The notes beneath the pieces are model-generated. The model saw nothing but the letters and a program-made list of their open reading frames with translations. It did no database searches and was not told the origin of the DNA. The translations under genes and the position numbers were made by a program. This document shows, piece after piece, positions 25,167-33,606 of a DNA stretch of 64,000 bases (its first letter is position 1; each line of letters starts with the position of its first letter). This DNA is from Desulfosarcinaceae bacterium (GTDB lineage Bacteria > Desulfobacterota > Desulfobacteria > Desulfobacterales > Desulfosarcinaceae): positions 28,947 through 92,946 of the forward strand of contig JASJCL010000019.1 in NCBI GenBank assembly GCA_030066015.1, in the 5' to 3' direction.

Positions 25167-26132
25167 ATGCGAGAGACCCGCATCTGCGAGGGGGTCACCT
25201 ATCTGATACCGGACACCATGCGCAGCTTTCAAGCCTGCGCCGGCCTCAAGATCAGCAGCGGGGCAACCACCGCCCTGGTGGACGCCAATATGGGGCTCAC
25301 CGAGACTCCCGCACTGCTGACGGCAACCCGGCCGGATCTGGCCGTCATGACCCACTACCACGTGGACCATTCCGCCTGGGCGAGCACCGTGGCGGAGCTG
25401 ACCTCGGCCCGAATCCTCGCCCCGGCCCAGGAGGTGGCGATCCTGGCCGCCCCCGAACCCCTCCATCTCAAAGAGGCGCGCGCCCGCGGTTTCGGCCAGG
25501 CGTGGGAGCGCTTCATGGCGGACACCGTGGGGTACGCTCCCGTCCCCAGCGTCACGCCCTACGACCACGGCACCCCGCTGCGCATCGGCCGCCTTACCCT
25601 GGAGACCCTCGATACCCGCGGGCACTCCCCCGGTCACACGGCCCTCTACCTCGCCGGGCCGCAGATTCTCTTTTGTGGGGATCTGGGCATCGATCGCTTC
25701 GGCCCCTGGTACGGCTGGCCCAATTGCGACCTGGTGGCACTGGTGGGCAGCCTGCTGCGCATGCGGGGGCTTCCCCAGAAGCTGCTGCTCACCAGCCACG
25801 GCGGCATCCGCGACAGGGGCTTCGAAGCGGCCTGGACCGAGGCGATCTTTCGGGTGCTGACCCGGGAGGCGCATCTGGAGATGGACCTCAGTGCCGGCCG
25901 CAGCCGGGAAGCGGTCGTGGAGACCGGCATCTTCTTCTGTCACAAGGCGGGTGTTCCCGAGCCCATGCGCCGCTTTCTCTACATGTGGGACGAGATCATG
26001 TACGACCACCACCAGGCGGTATTGGCACACGGCGGACTGACCCAATTCTTCCCCGAACTAAAGGACCTGGCCGCCAGCGCCCGGGAACGGGTCCGCAAGG
26101 TCGCCGCAGAGACGCGAACAGGTGCCCCATGA
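25167..26132 (+). CDS. Metallo-beta-lactamase-fold hydrolase
   Basis: 321 aa. Metal ligands appear in the standard order: H63, H65, D67 and H68 (THYHVDHS), H157 (HSPGHT), D172 (CGDLGID) and a later His in TSHGG. These support a two-metal hydrolase of the glyoxalase II/MBL group; thioester or lactone substrates are common there. I chose ATG 25167, after AAGGGG; the open frame extends upstream through the promoter. Its stop overlaps the ATG of a thioesterase-like gene, so the two probably act on the same, perhaps acyl-CoA-type, substrate under MarR control (inference). Confidence 0.85.
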   Translation: MRETRICEGVTYLIPDTMRSFQACAGLKISSGATTALVDANMGLTETPALLTATRPDLAVMTHYHVDHSAWASTVAELTSARILAPAQEVAILAAPEPLHLKEARARGFGQAWERFMADTVGYAPVPSVTPYDHGTPLRIGRLTLETLDTRGHSPGHTALYLAGPQILFCGDLGIDRFGPWYGWPNCDLVALVGSLLRMRGLPQKLLLTSHGGIRDRGFEAAWTEAIFRVLTREAHLEMDLSAGRSREAVVETGIFFCHKAGVPEPMRRFLYMWDEIMYDHHQAVLAHGGLTQFFPELKDLAASARERVRKVAAETRTGAP

Positions 26133-26581
26133 AGCCTTGGCTCTTCAAATGGCTGATCCACCTCTATCCCCCCTATCTGGGCACCGGCATCCGCATCACG
26201 CGGCTGGCCGGCGATTACAGCCACCTGCGCGTTGAGATGCCCCTGCGCTTCTACAACCGCAACTACGTCGGCACCCATTTTGGCGGTAGTCTTTACGCCA
26301 TGGTGGATCCCTTTTACATGCTGATGCTGATTCAGCTGCTGGGCCGCGACTATGTGGTCTGGGATCGCAGCGCTCGGATCGATTTCGTCGCCCCCGGCCG
26401 CGGTCGAGTGGCGGCCGATTTCCACCTCCCGCCGGAGACGGTGGCCGAGATTCGGGCCCGTACCGCGGACGGGGAGAAGTACCTGCCCACCTTCACGGTG
26501 GATGTCCGCGACGGTGAGGGGGGCCTGGTGGCCCGCGCCGCCAAGGAGCTTTACATCCGGCGGCGCAGGCCCCCCCATTGA
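26129..26581 (+). CDS. DUF4442/hotdog thioesterase-like protein
   Basis: 150 aa. The sequence follows the DUF4442 branch of hotdog thioesterases: GTGIRITRLAGDYSHLRVEMP, NRNYVGTHFGGSLYAMVDPFYM and FVAPGRGRVAADFHLP. The NYVGTHFGG loop with Asp in the next helix is the likely catalytic region. The start codon overlaps the upstream stop (ATGA), so the protein is made with the metallo-beta-lactamase-fold enzyme. Substrate unknown. Confidence 0.8.
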   Translation: MKPWLFKWLIHLYPPYLGTGIRITRLAGDYSHLRVEMPLRFYNRNYVGTHFGGSLYAMVDPFYMLMLIQLLGRDYVVWDRSARIDFVAPGRGRVAADFHLPPETVAEIRARTADGEKYLPTFTVDVRDGEGGLVARAAKELYIRRRRPPH

Positions 26582-26720
26582 GAGCCGTCAGCGGCGCTCT
26601 GTTCCGGTCGGTTTTCGGTGCGACTGTATCTGTTATTGAGAGGCCCACCGGTCCATGATCGGTCGGCGGGTTCGACGCCCGCAACGATGAAGTGGACGTG
26701 ACGGCGGTTGGGAGGGCAGC

Positions 26721-27458
26721 ATGGCGGCATCGATGATGGTGGCGGGGAGGCGTGAACGGCTGCGGGCCGGTGCGCTGGCCACCCTGCCGGTGGCCATCAG
26801 CGTGATGGCCTACGGCAGCGTGCTGGGCGTGCTGGCCGCCCAGAAGGGGATCACCTGGCAGCTGCTATTGGCCATGAATCTTTCCATCTTCGCCGGGTCG
26901 GCCCAGTTCGTCATGGTGGAGATGTGGCATCCGCCGTTGCCCATCCTGGAGGTCACCCTGGCGGTGCTGGCGATCAATCTGCGTTACCTCCTCATCGGCG
27001 CCTCCCTGCAACCGATCTTCGCCGGCGACTCCCTCCTGAAGCGTCTCGGCTTCATCCACCTGGTGGCCGACGAAAACTGGGCCATCACCATGGCCGCTCA
27101 CCGGCGTGGTGCCGCCACACCCGAATACCTTCTGGGGGGCGGCCTCTGCCTGGTGACCGCCTGGTCGGCGGGCACGCTGGGGGGGCACCTGCTGGGCGGA
27201 CTCATCGCCCGCCCCGAGGCGCTCGCCCTGGACTTCGCCTTCTTGGCGGTGTTCACCGCCCTGGCCGTATCCCTCTGGCGCGGTGCCAGAGACCTGCCCG
27301 CCTGGGCAGTGACCATCGTACTGGCCGTCCTGACCGAACAAATCCTGCCCGGCAAATGGTACATCGTCATCGGCGGGGTGGGGGGCGCCCTGGTCGCCAC
27401 CTGTCAGTCTCCCACGGTTGCGGAGGCCGCCGCCGAGGAGAAGGCTCCATGCTGCTGA
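26721..27458 (+). CDS. azlC: AzlC-family amino-acid exporter, large subunit
   Basis: 245 aa with about seven membrane helices. AzlC features: ATLPVAISVMAYGSVLGVLAAQKG, NLSIFAGSAQFVMVEMW and AINLRYLLIGASL. AzlC and AzlD together export branched-chain amino acids or analogues. The 3' end overlaps azlD by 10 bp. RBS GGGAGG is present. Confidence 0.9.
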   Translation: MAASMMVAGRRERLRAGALATLPVAISVMAYGSVLGVLAAQKGITWQLLLAMNLSIFAGSAQFVMVEMWHPPLPILEVTLAVLAINLRYLLIGASLQPIFAGDSLLKRLGFIHLVADENWAITMAAHRRGAATPEYLLGGGLCLVTAWSAGTLGGHLLGGLIARPEALALDFAFLAVFTALAVSLWRGARDLPAWAVTIVLAVLTEQILPGKWYIVIGGVGGALVATCQSPTVAEAAAEEKAPCC

Positions 27459-27745
27459 ACAGTCTTCTTGTGATCGGCATGGCGGCGGCGGTGACCTATC
27501 TCCTGCGCAGCGGTGGCCTCCTCCTGGCCGAAGCCCTGCCCCGGCGGGGACGGGTCAAGCAGTTCATGGACGCCCTGCCGGGTACCATCCTCGTCGCCCT
27601 GGTGGCGCCGGGCGTTTACCAAGCCGGTCTTCCCGGTCAGATCGCCGCCTTGGCCACGGCCCTCTGCGCCTGGCGCAGCGGCAACGTGCTCCTCGCCATG
27701 GTGGTGGGAATGGCGGTGGTGGCGGGGGGGCGCTACCTCTACTAA
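27449..27745 (+). CDS. azlD: AzlD-family amino-acid exporter, small subunit
   Basis: 98 aa with three to four helices: NSLLVIGMAAAVTYLLRSGGLL, FMDALPGTILVALVAPGVY and GNVLLAMVVGMAVVAGG. It begins inside azlC (10-bp overlap) with GAGGAGAAGG before the ATG. Length and order match azlCD pairs elsewhere. It ends 112 bp from the convergent TauE gene. Confidence 0.88.
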   Translation: MLLNSLLVIGMAAAVTYLLRSGGLLLAEALPRRGRVKQFMDALPGTILVALVAPGVYQAGLPGQIAALATALCAWRSGNVLLAMVVGMAVVAGGRYLY

Positions 27746-27857
27746 GCTATCAGCCGATCTTGCCGGGCACCGATAAAGCGGCCGGCGCAGGCGCCTGCCG
27801 ACCATCCCCATGTACCCCAGGGTAGCATCGAAATCCCTTCCAAGGTGAATTTTGCCC

Positions 27858-28655
27858 TTACAGAGCGCTCCACAGCATGCGCGTCGCCACGATGTAGAGC
27901 AGAATGGCAAAGACGCGCTTCAAGCGGTCCACCGGCAAACTATGGGCTAGGCGCACGCCCAGCGGGGCGGTGAGGACGCTGACGCAGACGATGCCCAGGA
28001 GGGCGGGAAAGTAAACATACCCCAGACTGAGCTGGGGGAGGTCGACGGCGCCGAGGCCATTGAGGAGATAGCCAATGGTGCCGGCAATGGCGATGGGAAA
28101 GCCGATGGCGGCGGAGGTGCCGATGGCGTGGTGGACGGGAATGTTGCACCAGATCATGAAAGGCACCGAAAGGGTGCCCCCGCCGATCCCCACCAGACTC
28201 GACACTGCACCGATGACGTTGCCCACGCCAAACATGCCGGCCATTCCGGGCAGCTGGCGACTGGCTTTGGGTTTGCGATTGGTCAGCATCTGGGTGGCCA
28301 CGTAGTAGAGAAAGATCACGAAGAAAAACTTGAGGAAATCGGTGGTGAGTCGCGCCGCGATGCAGGTACCCAGAAAGGTGCCCACGAAGATGCCCACCAC
28401 GATCCGGCGCACCACGTCCCAATGCACCGCCCCCCGGCGATGATGGGCCATGAAACTGGAGACTGCCGTAAAGATGATGCTGGCCATAGAGGTGCCCAGG
28501 GCCAGGTGCATGATCACCGTGTCGGCCACGCCCTGGAGGGAGAAGCACACGACCAGCATGGGGACGATCACCAGGCCGCCGCCAATGCCGAGGAGTCCGG
28601 CCAGAACCCCGGCCACGGCGCCCACCAAGGCGTATGTCAGCAGTATCGAGAGCAA
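27858..28655 (-). CDS. TauE/SafE-family sulfite/anion permease, TTG start
   Basis: 265 aa with eight or so membrane helices and the two family repeats: GVLAGLLGIGGGLVIVPML and VSSLVGIGGGTLSVPFMIW. These proteins move sulfite, sulfonates or other organosulfur anions. No ATG is available near the N-terminus. A TTG at 28655 has AAGGAG 7 bases in front of a gap to the codon and gives the expected MLSILLTYALVGAVAG beginning, so a TTG start is preferred. A sulfite or organosulfur exporter fits a sulfur-metabolising host, but the substrate is not proven. Confidence 0.87.
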   Translation of the reverse strand: MLSILLTYALVGAVAGVLAGLLGIGGGLVIVPMLVVCFSLQGVADTVIMHLALGTSMASIIFTAVSSFMAHHRRGAVHWDVVRRIVVGIFVGTFLGTCIAARLTTDFLKFFFVIFLYYVATQMLTNRKPKASRQLPGMAGMFGVGNVIGAVSSLVGIGGGTLSVPFMIWCNIPVHHAIGTSAAIGFPIAIAGTIGYLLNGLGAVDLPQLSLGYVYFPALLGIVCVSVLTAPLGVRLAHSLPVDRLKRVFAILLYIVATRMLWSAL

Positions 28656-28711
28656 TGGGAATCTCCTTTTCCGGTTGCAGGTGGTGTCATGCGGGGCGCC
28701 GCAGCGGCGTC

Positions 28712-29545
28712 TCAGCGTTTCAGGGGCGTCTTGCCACTGAACTGAAAGGGGGTCTGGTGGTCCCCGCCGCCGGGAAGAGATTGACGAAAGCTGCCGGTGA
28801 GGGTGTACGCGGCGCTGCCGCCGCTCTGGAAAAGGCGCAGAAGGCTCGCGCCAAGGTCCTTGAGCCGGACGCGGGCGTCCAGGGAGAGCGTTTGCGATCC
28901 TTTGGCCGCCAGGGGCGTCAGGGAAGCGGTTTCCCCGCCGGCCACCGGAATCTCGCCCAGTTGGAGCTGGTAGGCCAGCTGGCCCAGCTGGAGGGGGACG
29001 GCGTTGCGATTGGTCAGGCGCACCTGACAGGCCAGACGGGCGGCGTTGAGCGAGAGCTCCCGCACTTGAATAGCGGTTAACTCGATGCGGGGCAGGCGCG
29101 GCAGCTCCAGATCGCCCGCAATGGCGTATGGGATGGCCAGCGGCCCGACGAAGAGCTTGCCATCGAGCTGATAGGGCAGGCTGGGGCGGCCGGCCAGGTC
29201 TGCGGCCGCGGCCATGATATCCCTGAAATCGAGACGGAGGGGAATAATCAAGGGAGCGCTGCCGCGGGCGGGTAGGGCAATTCCCTGGTCCACCGTCCCG
29301 CTCACCAGTTGATGGCGGCCAGTGGCAAGCCGGTAGGTGACCTGCGAGAGGCGCAATCCCAGGGGATTTGGATTGTGGACCTCGAAATTGAAACGAAAGC
29401 CCGCGCCTGCCAGGGAGAAGTCCGTGGGGGCCACCCCTTTGAGCTGCAGCCGGGGCTCCTGGACCATTTCGTCCAGGCCCGCGCAAGCGGCGATGCCCAG
29501 CAGACAGGCCACCCCTAGGGCCAGCCCACGCCATCCATGTATCAT
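28712..29545 (-). CDS. LEA14/WHy-domain lipoprotein
   Basis: 277 aa. The signal ends in lipobox IAAC|A. The mature protein seems to have two LEA14/WHy (late embryogenesis abundant type) beta-sandwich domains: FRFNFEVHNPNPLGLRLSQVTYRL and, later, ACQVRLTNRNAVPLQLGQLAYQLQ. Such proteins are linked with desiccation and envelope stability. The ATG overlaps the agmatinase stop (ATGA), an unexpected partnership. RBS GGGAG. Confidence 0.83.
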   Translation of the reverse strand: MIHGWRGLALGVACLLGIAACAGLDEMVQEPRLQLKGVAPTDFSLAGAGFRFNFEVHNPNPLGLRLSQVTYRLATGRHQLVSGTVDQGIALPARGSAPLIIPLRLDFRDIMAAAADLAGRPSLPYQLDGKLFVGPLAIPYAIAGDLELPRLPRIELTAIQVRELSLNAARLACQVRLTNRNAVPLQLGQLAYQLQLGEIPVAGGETASLTPLAAKGSQTLSLDARVRLKDLGASLLRLFQSGGSAAYTLTGSFRQSLPGGGDHQTPFQFSGKTPLKR

Positions 29546-30408
29546 TGCAGTCGCTCCCATTGTTCGGGTTGGGCCGGGGTGGTGGTCAGCATCAGCCCAG
29601 CCACCTCTTTGACCAACTTTGCGGCCAGGGCGGCCGTGATGCCCGAGGGGTCTCGGGACGGATTGAGTTCGACGATGTCGGCCCCCACAACGGGGACCGT
29701 GACGCCCTGGAGCAGATCGAGACATTGGCGGGGGGTGAGGCCGCCCGGTTCGTGGTGGGAAACCCCGGGAGCGTAGGCCGGATCAAAGACATCCAGGTCG
29801 ATGGAGATATAGAGCGGGCCCTCGAAGATCGGCATCTCGGCCGGCGGCCAGTGGCGCATCTCGATGGTCTCGACGCCGAACCGTTCGGCCTGTTCGCGCT
29901 GGTGGCGGTTGAAGGCCCGCACGCCCACTTGTACCAGCCGCACCTGGGAATAGCTTTCCAGGAGGCGGGCGAAAGGGCAGGCGTGGGAAAAGGGGCTGCC
30001 GCCAAAGCGATCGTAGAGGTCGGGATGGGCATCGAAATGGAGGAGAGTGAGACGCGGAAAGCGCTCGGCCCAGGCCGCTGCCAGGGGATAGGTGACGGCG
30101 TGGTCGCCGCCCATGCCCAAGAGCGCCGTCTGTGCTGCCACGGCCCGGCGGGCGGTGTGGCCGATCGTCTCAATGGCCGAATCGTCGGCGGACAGGGGCA
30201 GATCCCCCAGATCCCGCCAGCGGGGATGTCCCTTGAGATTGAGGCCGCTTTCGGTGGTCCAGTGGGACATGCCGCCGCACAACAGCTTGCGGATGACGGC
30301 CGGCGCCCGGGCGGCCCCCCTGCGATAGCTCGAGAAACAGTCAAGCGGAAGGCCGAGCAGACCCACACCGGCCGCGGGGAAGTCGATAGTCTCGCGGGCA
30401 GCGCTCAT
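29542..30408 (-). CDS. speB: Agmatinase/ureohydrolase
   Basis: 288 aa. All binuclear manganese ligands of the ureohydrolase family are visible: H103 (GMGGDHA), D126, H128 and D130 (FDAHPDLYD), D204 and D206 (SIDLDVFDP). Agmatinase (agmatine to putrescine and urea) is the best guess; arginase, guanidinobutyrase or formiminoglutamase cannot be excluded. It is translationally coupled at both ends: 4-bp overlaps with the zinc-ribbon gene upstream and the LEA14 lipoprotein gene downstream. Confidence 0.85.
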   Translation of the reverse strand: MSAARETIDFPAAGVGLLGLPLDCFSSYRRGAARAPAVIRKLLCGGMSHWTTESGLNLKGHPRWRDLGDLPLSADDSAIETIGHTARRAVAAQTALLGMGGDHAVTYPLAAAWAERFPRLTLLHFDAHPDLYDRFGGSPFSHACPFARLLESYSQVRLVQVGVRAFNRHQREQAERFGVETIEMRHWPPAEMPIFEGPLYISIDLDVFDPAYAPGVSHHEPGGLTPRQCLDLLQGVTVPVVGADIVELNPSRDPSGITAALAAKLVKEVAGLMLTTTPAQPEQWERLQ

Positions 30409-30737
30409 GGCGGTTCCTCATGGGCGTCGGTGACCGGACCCTCCCCGTCCGCGGTCGAGGCTGCCCATTGGGCTTGGCATTTGGGGCAGGCCAGCGGCAC
30501 CTTGCGGGGTGTGAAAGCGGCCTCCCGGGCGATCTCGGCATAGACCGAGCGACCGCAGGCGGGGCAGCGCACGGTCCGCTCCCCGGCCACGATGGTGATG
30601 GCCAGAATCAGCATACCGCACAGCAGCAGCAGCCGGCTGTCCCACCAGAAAAGACCGGCCAGGCCGGTGGCAAGTCCCAGCGCCAAACCGGCCAGAATGA
30701 CCGTGTATTGCCTTTGGATTCGGTAACGCGTGGTCAT
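30405..30737 (-). CDS. Small membrane protein with C-terminal zinc ribbon
   Basis: 110 aa. Two hydrophobic helices (YTVILAGLALGLATGLAGLFWW and RLLLLCGMLILAITIV) precede a rubredoxin-like Cys set, CPACGRSV...CPKCQAQW, that should bind zinc on the cytoplasmic side. I chose MTTRYRIQRQY at 30737; the GGAG upstream is 13 bases away, rather far. Its stop overlaps the speB start (ATGA). No function known. Confidence 0.68.
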   Translation of the reverse strand: MTTRYRIQRQYTVILAGLALGLATGLAGLFWWDSRLLLLCGMLILAITIVAGERTVRCPACGRSVYAEIAREAAFTPRKVPLACPKCQAQWAASTADGEGPVTDAHEEPP

Positions 30738-30994
30738 GAACGTGATCGATCTCCTGCGGTTCCAACGGCCGTCGCATCCTGCGTTCAGGGTCATAGCACC
30801 CGGGCAGCGGCCGTTCAAGGTTCGCTTTTTTTGACCTGCGTTCTCGTGCAGAAAGTCAAGTCCGGAGCAGAGGCGGTCGATAACAGGGACTAGCCGGTGC
30901 GTCGTCATCGGCTGGTGTCAACCCAACCATCGTCGGTGCGCCAGATATGGCAGCGGATCGGCGGCCCCGATGATTAGCGTGATCGAGGATCAGC

Positions 30995-31654
30995 ATGCTG
31001 GATGTCATGGAGAGCGGACCCGTCATTAAAGAGATGCGGCTCAATATCGATTTGGGCGATCGTGTCATCATTAAAGACGACCGACACGGTGAAGACCTCA
31101 GTTGCGTTCTGGTAGGACTCGAAGCGCCCCACTACCTTATCGTGCGCAAGCCTCAGGCCCATACACCGCGCCGCCTCAGAGCCGGCGAGGAGGTCATGGT
31201 GCGCTATGTCCACAATGCCGAGATCTACCGCTTTCGCGCCACCATTACCGGACAGATCAGCGATCCGGCCGATCTCATTTTTCTCTCCTATCCCGAATTG
31301 GTCGAGGACGGCGAGGAGCGCAACAATGTCCGCATCAACTGTGAGATCCCGGCAACGGCCAATATCGACCAGGCGTTGCTCAATGGTTTGATCACCGACA
31401 TCAGCAGCCAGGGGTGCCGCTTCATCGTCAACCTGCCCGGCAACATTCAACCCTGTCAGGTGAAGGTGCTCACCGACGTCAACCTTTCCATCTCGCTGCA
31501 GGACGAAGCCCCTCCTCAGGAGCTATCGGGACGGGTGCGCAACACCAACATCGACCGGTTTCGCATCGCCCTGGGGATCGAGTTCGAGAAGCTCAGTGAT
31601 CGTATCGCCGAGAGCCTCAAGGTGTATGTGGACCGCTACACACCGCTGCAGTAG
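30995..31654 (+). CDS. YcgR-like PilZ domain protein (c-di-GMP receptor)
   Basis: 219 aa. The N-terminal half (about 12-105) resembles the YcgR/PilZN beta-barrel; the C-terminal half is a PilZ domain with both ligand motifs, RxxxR (R109, R113) and DxSxxG (D135, S137, G140). It should bind c-di-GMP and modulate motility or another surface function. No flagellar gene is nearby. GAGGATCAGC precedes the ATG. It is monocistronic and ends at a bidirectional terminator. Confidence 0.9.
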   Translation: MLDVMESGPVIKEMRLNIDLGDRVIIKDDRHGEDLSCVLVGLEAPHYLIVRKPQAHTPRRLRAGEEVMVRYVHNAEIYRFRATITGQISDPADLIFLSYPELVEDGEERNNVRINCEIPATANIDQALLNGLITDISSQGCRFIVNLPGNIQPCQVKVLTDVNLSISLQDEAPPQELSGRVRNTNIDRFRIALGIEFEKLSDRIAESLKVYVDRYTPLQ

Positions 31655-31680
31655 ACCGTTCGATTATTTCCGCGTCATCA

Positions 31681-31718
31681 CGGCCCCGGCTTTCGTCACG
31701 CCGGGGCCGCTCTATTTT
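31681..31718. terminator. Bidirectional terminator between convergent PilZ and ybaK genes
   Basis: A perfect 10-bp GC stem (31681-31690 with 31700-31709), 9-base loop, then CTCTATTTT on the plus strand. It serves the PilZ gene and partly overlaps the last codons of ybaK. Confidence 0.8.
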
Positions 31719-32209
31719 GCAGGCACGGCCATAATCCGGGGCGTATGACCCGTCGCCCTCAGGAAGCGGCGCACCGCCGCCAATGGCAGGCAGAGGGTGC
31801 TGGTGTTGACCAGCGGATGACAGAGCAGGGCTTCGGCCGACCAGAGCGCCTCATCGATCACCGCCATCACAGAGCAGTCCTCGTCGTTGACCAAGGCCAG
31901 GAGGGTCACCGCCCCAGGAGTGATCCCCAGGCAGCGTTCCAGACGCTGGGGGGAACCGAACCGCAGGTTCTTGATGCCCACGCTGTGCGACAGCGCCTTC
32001 AGATCCACGCGCTTGTCCGCCGGCACCACCACCAGAAGATGCTGGCGACCCTTGTCGCCGCACAGAAAGAGATTTTTACACTTGGCCCCCGGCATGACGG
32101 GTACCCGTGCGTCGGCTTCGGCACAGGTGTAAACCGCCGGGTGGTCGCACCGCTGAAAAGGGATCGCATGCTGGTTCAGATAGCGGCACAGCGCATCGGC
32201 GGTGTTCAT
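31712..32209 (-). CDS. YbaK/ProX-type aminoacyl-tRNA deacylase
   Basis: 165 aa. YbaK/EbsC fold: PGAKCKNLFLCGDKGRQHLLVVVPADKRVDLKAL, then LGITPGAVTLLALVNDED, with the catalytic Lys in the CKNLFL segment. The proline-type (ProX/PrdX) branch is favoured by the short, free-standing form and TPGAVTLLAL. It should clear misacylated tRNA. Its start overlaps the stop of the GNAT-hydrolase gene (ATGA); it is the last of four coupled genes. Confidence 0.87.
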   Translation of the reverse strand: MNTADALCRYLNQHAIPFQRCDHPAVYTCAEADARVPVMPGAKCKNLFLCGDKGRQHLLVVVPADKRVDLKALSHSVGIKNLRFGSPQRLERCLGITPGAVTLLALVNDEDCSVMAVIDEALWSAEALLCHPLVNTSTLCLPLAAVRRFLRATGHTPRIMAVPAK

Positions 32210-33606
32210 AGGGCGTTTCTCACCGAATTGTGCGGCAACGCTTCGACGAAGGTCGCCACGGCCGCATTGAAGGCCGCGGGCCGCTCCAGGGGCGACAAAT
32301 GACCGGCTCCATCCAAGGTGACACACCGGGCACCGGGAATGCCAGCCGCCATGAAATCGGCGTACTTGGTCGGCGTCAACTTGTCATCGGCGGCTGCCAC
32401 TATCAGAACCGGACGGTCGATGCGGGCCAGTTCGGGCATCAGGTCGAACTGATGGCAACAGCCATAATCGGCCGCCGTAACGGCGGTGTCTGGTGTGGCG
32501 CAGCGCGCCAAGGCAGCGTCAATGGCCGCGTCGTTCTGATGGGCCGGAGTGAGGGCCATGCGTTTGAACAGCTCGTGGTACTGGGCATAGCCCCTATCCA
32601 AGGCCTCGAAGATCGCCGGTGTCACCCGCAGGCGGGCACCGGAGTTGACGATCACGCCGGCCTGGCAGCGGTCCGGGTGGTGGCGCAGCAGCCACAGGAC
32701 GATGGCCCCGCCCAGACTGAGCCCGACGGGGATAACGGGCGTCGCACTTTGGGACTGGGCCGTCAGCCGGTCCAGGAAGGCCATTACCGTCTCGGCATGC
32801 TGGGCCACCGTGGTACAAACGGGGGCCGCATTCCGTCCGTGCCCGGGCAGGTCCAGGGCGAGACAATTGGCCACCGTGTTCAGAGGACCAAGCTGGTGCT
32901 CCCAGAAAGCCGCACTGTGTCCCGAACCGTGCAGGAAGAGCAGGGACGGGCGCCAGGGTGCCATCTCCCTTGGGCTGGCGAGATAGGTGAAGGGGCCGAT
33001 GCTGCGCTGGTCGGCGAACGGCGTCATGGCGGCGATACCCCCTCGCGCCTCTGGCCGGGACGCAGCGGGGGGGTCGATGGCCAGGCCCATGATGAGGTGG
33101 TCGTGGAAACGTCCCTCAATGCAGATGTCGCGCTGTATCCGACCGGTTTCAACGAAGCCATACCGGCGGTAGAGACCCAGGGCACGCGTATTGTCGGGTC
33201 GTACCCGGAGGTTGACCTGGCGCACTTCACCATTGCGGCAGGCCCACGAGAGAAAACGTTCCAGCAGGTCGGCGGCCACACCCCGCCCCCAGTGGCGCTT
33301 CAGCACCGTCAGGCCCAGTTCGCCCGCATGCCGCGTGCGCAGGGTGGTGCCACCACGAAAGCGCAGCAGCCCCACGATGGCACTGGATGTTTCCGCCACG
33401 AGCACCAGTTGGTTGGAGCGTCCGCTGGCCTCCTCGATGGTGGACATTAGCTGGGCGGCGGAGAGGGGCGGGTCCGCCGGGTCGTGGGTGAGGAACTCGC
33501 TCTCGACGGTTACCTGCGCCATATAACCGACCAGACAGGAGGCGTCCTCCCTGCGGGCAGTGCGGATGGCGATCTGGTCGAGCGTGTTTTCCCCATCAGC
33601 GTCCAT
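32206..33606 (-). CDS. Fused GNAT acetyltransferase and alpha/beta hydrolase
   Basis: 466 aa in one uninterrupted frame. Residues 10-175 are a GNAT domain, with LTVLKRHWGRGVAADLLERFL as the acetyl-CoA-binding loop and NTRALGLYRRYGF as the C-terminal motif. Residues 194-460 are an alpha/beta hydrolase: LHGSGHSAAFW oxyanion region, nucleophile S297 in GLSLGG, Asp in AADDKLTP and His in DGAGHLSP. Both active sites look intact. Met194 could be an internal start for the hydrolase alone. The start at 33606 has no strong SD and overlaps the upstream gene by 11 bp, so reinitiation is likely. The joint reaction is unknown. Confidence 0.85.
   Translation of the reverse strand: MDADGENTLDQIAIRTARREDASCLVGYMAQVTVESEFLTHDPADPPLSAAQLMSTIEEASGRSNQLVLVAETSSAIVGLLRFRGGTTLRTRHAGELGLTVLKRHWGRGVAADLLERFLSWACRNGEVRQVNLRVRPDNTRALGLYRRYGFVETGRIQRDICIEGRFHDHLIMGLAIDPPAASRPEARGGIAAMTPFADQRSIGPFTYLASPREMAPWRPSLLFLHGSGHSAAFWEHQLGPLNTVANCLALDLPGHGRNAAPVCTTVAQHAETVMAFLDRLTAQSQSATPVIPVGLSLGGAIVLWLLRHHPDRCQAGVIVNSGARLRVTPAIFEALDRGYAQYHELFKRMALTPAHQNDAAIDAALARCATPDTAVTAADYGCCHQFDLMPELARIDRPVLIVAAADDKLTPTKYADFMAAGIPGARCVTLDGAGHLSPLERPAAFNAAVATFVEALPHNSVRNAL

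Noticed and set aside
26664..26690. A sequence like a tRNA T-arm (5-bp stem, TTCGACG loop)
   Set aside because: No acceptor, D-arm or anticodon arm fits upstream, and no 3' CCA; chance resemblance.
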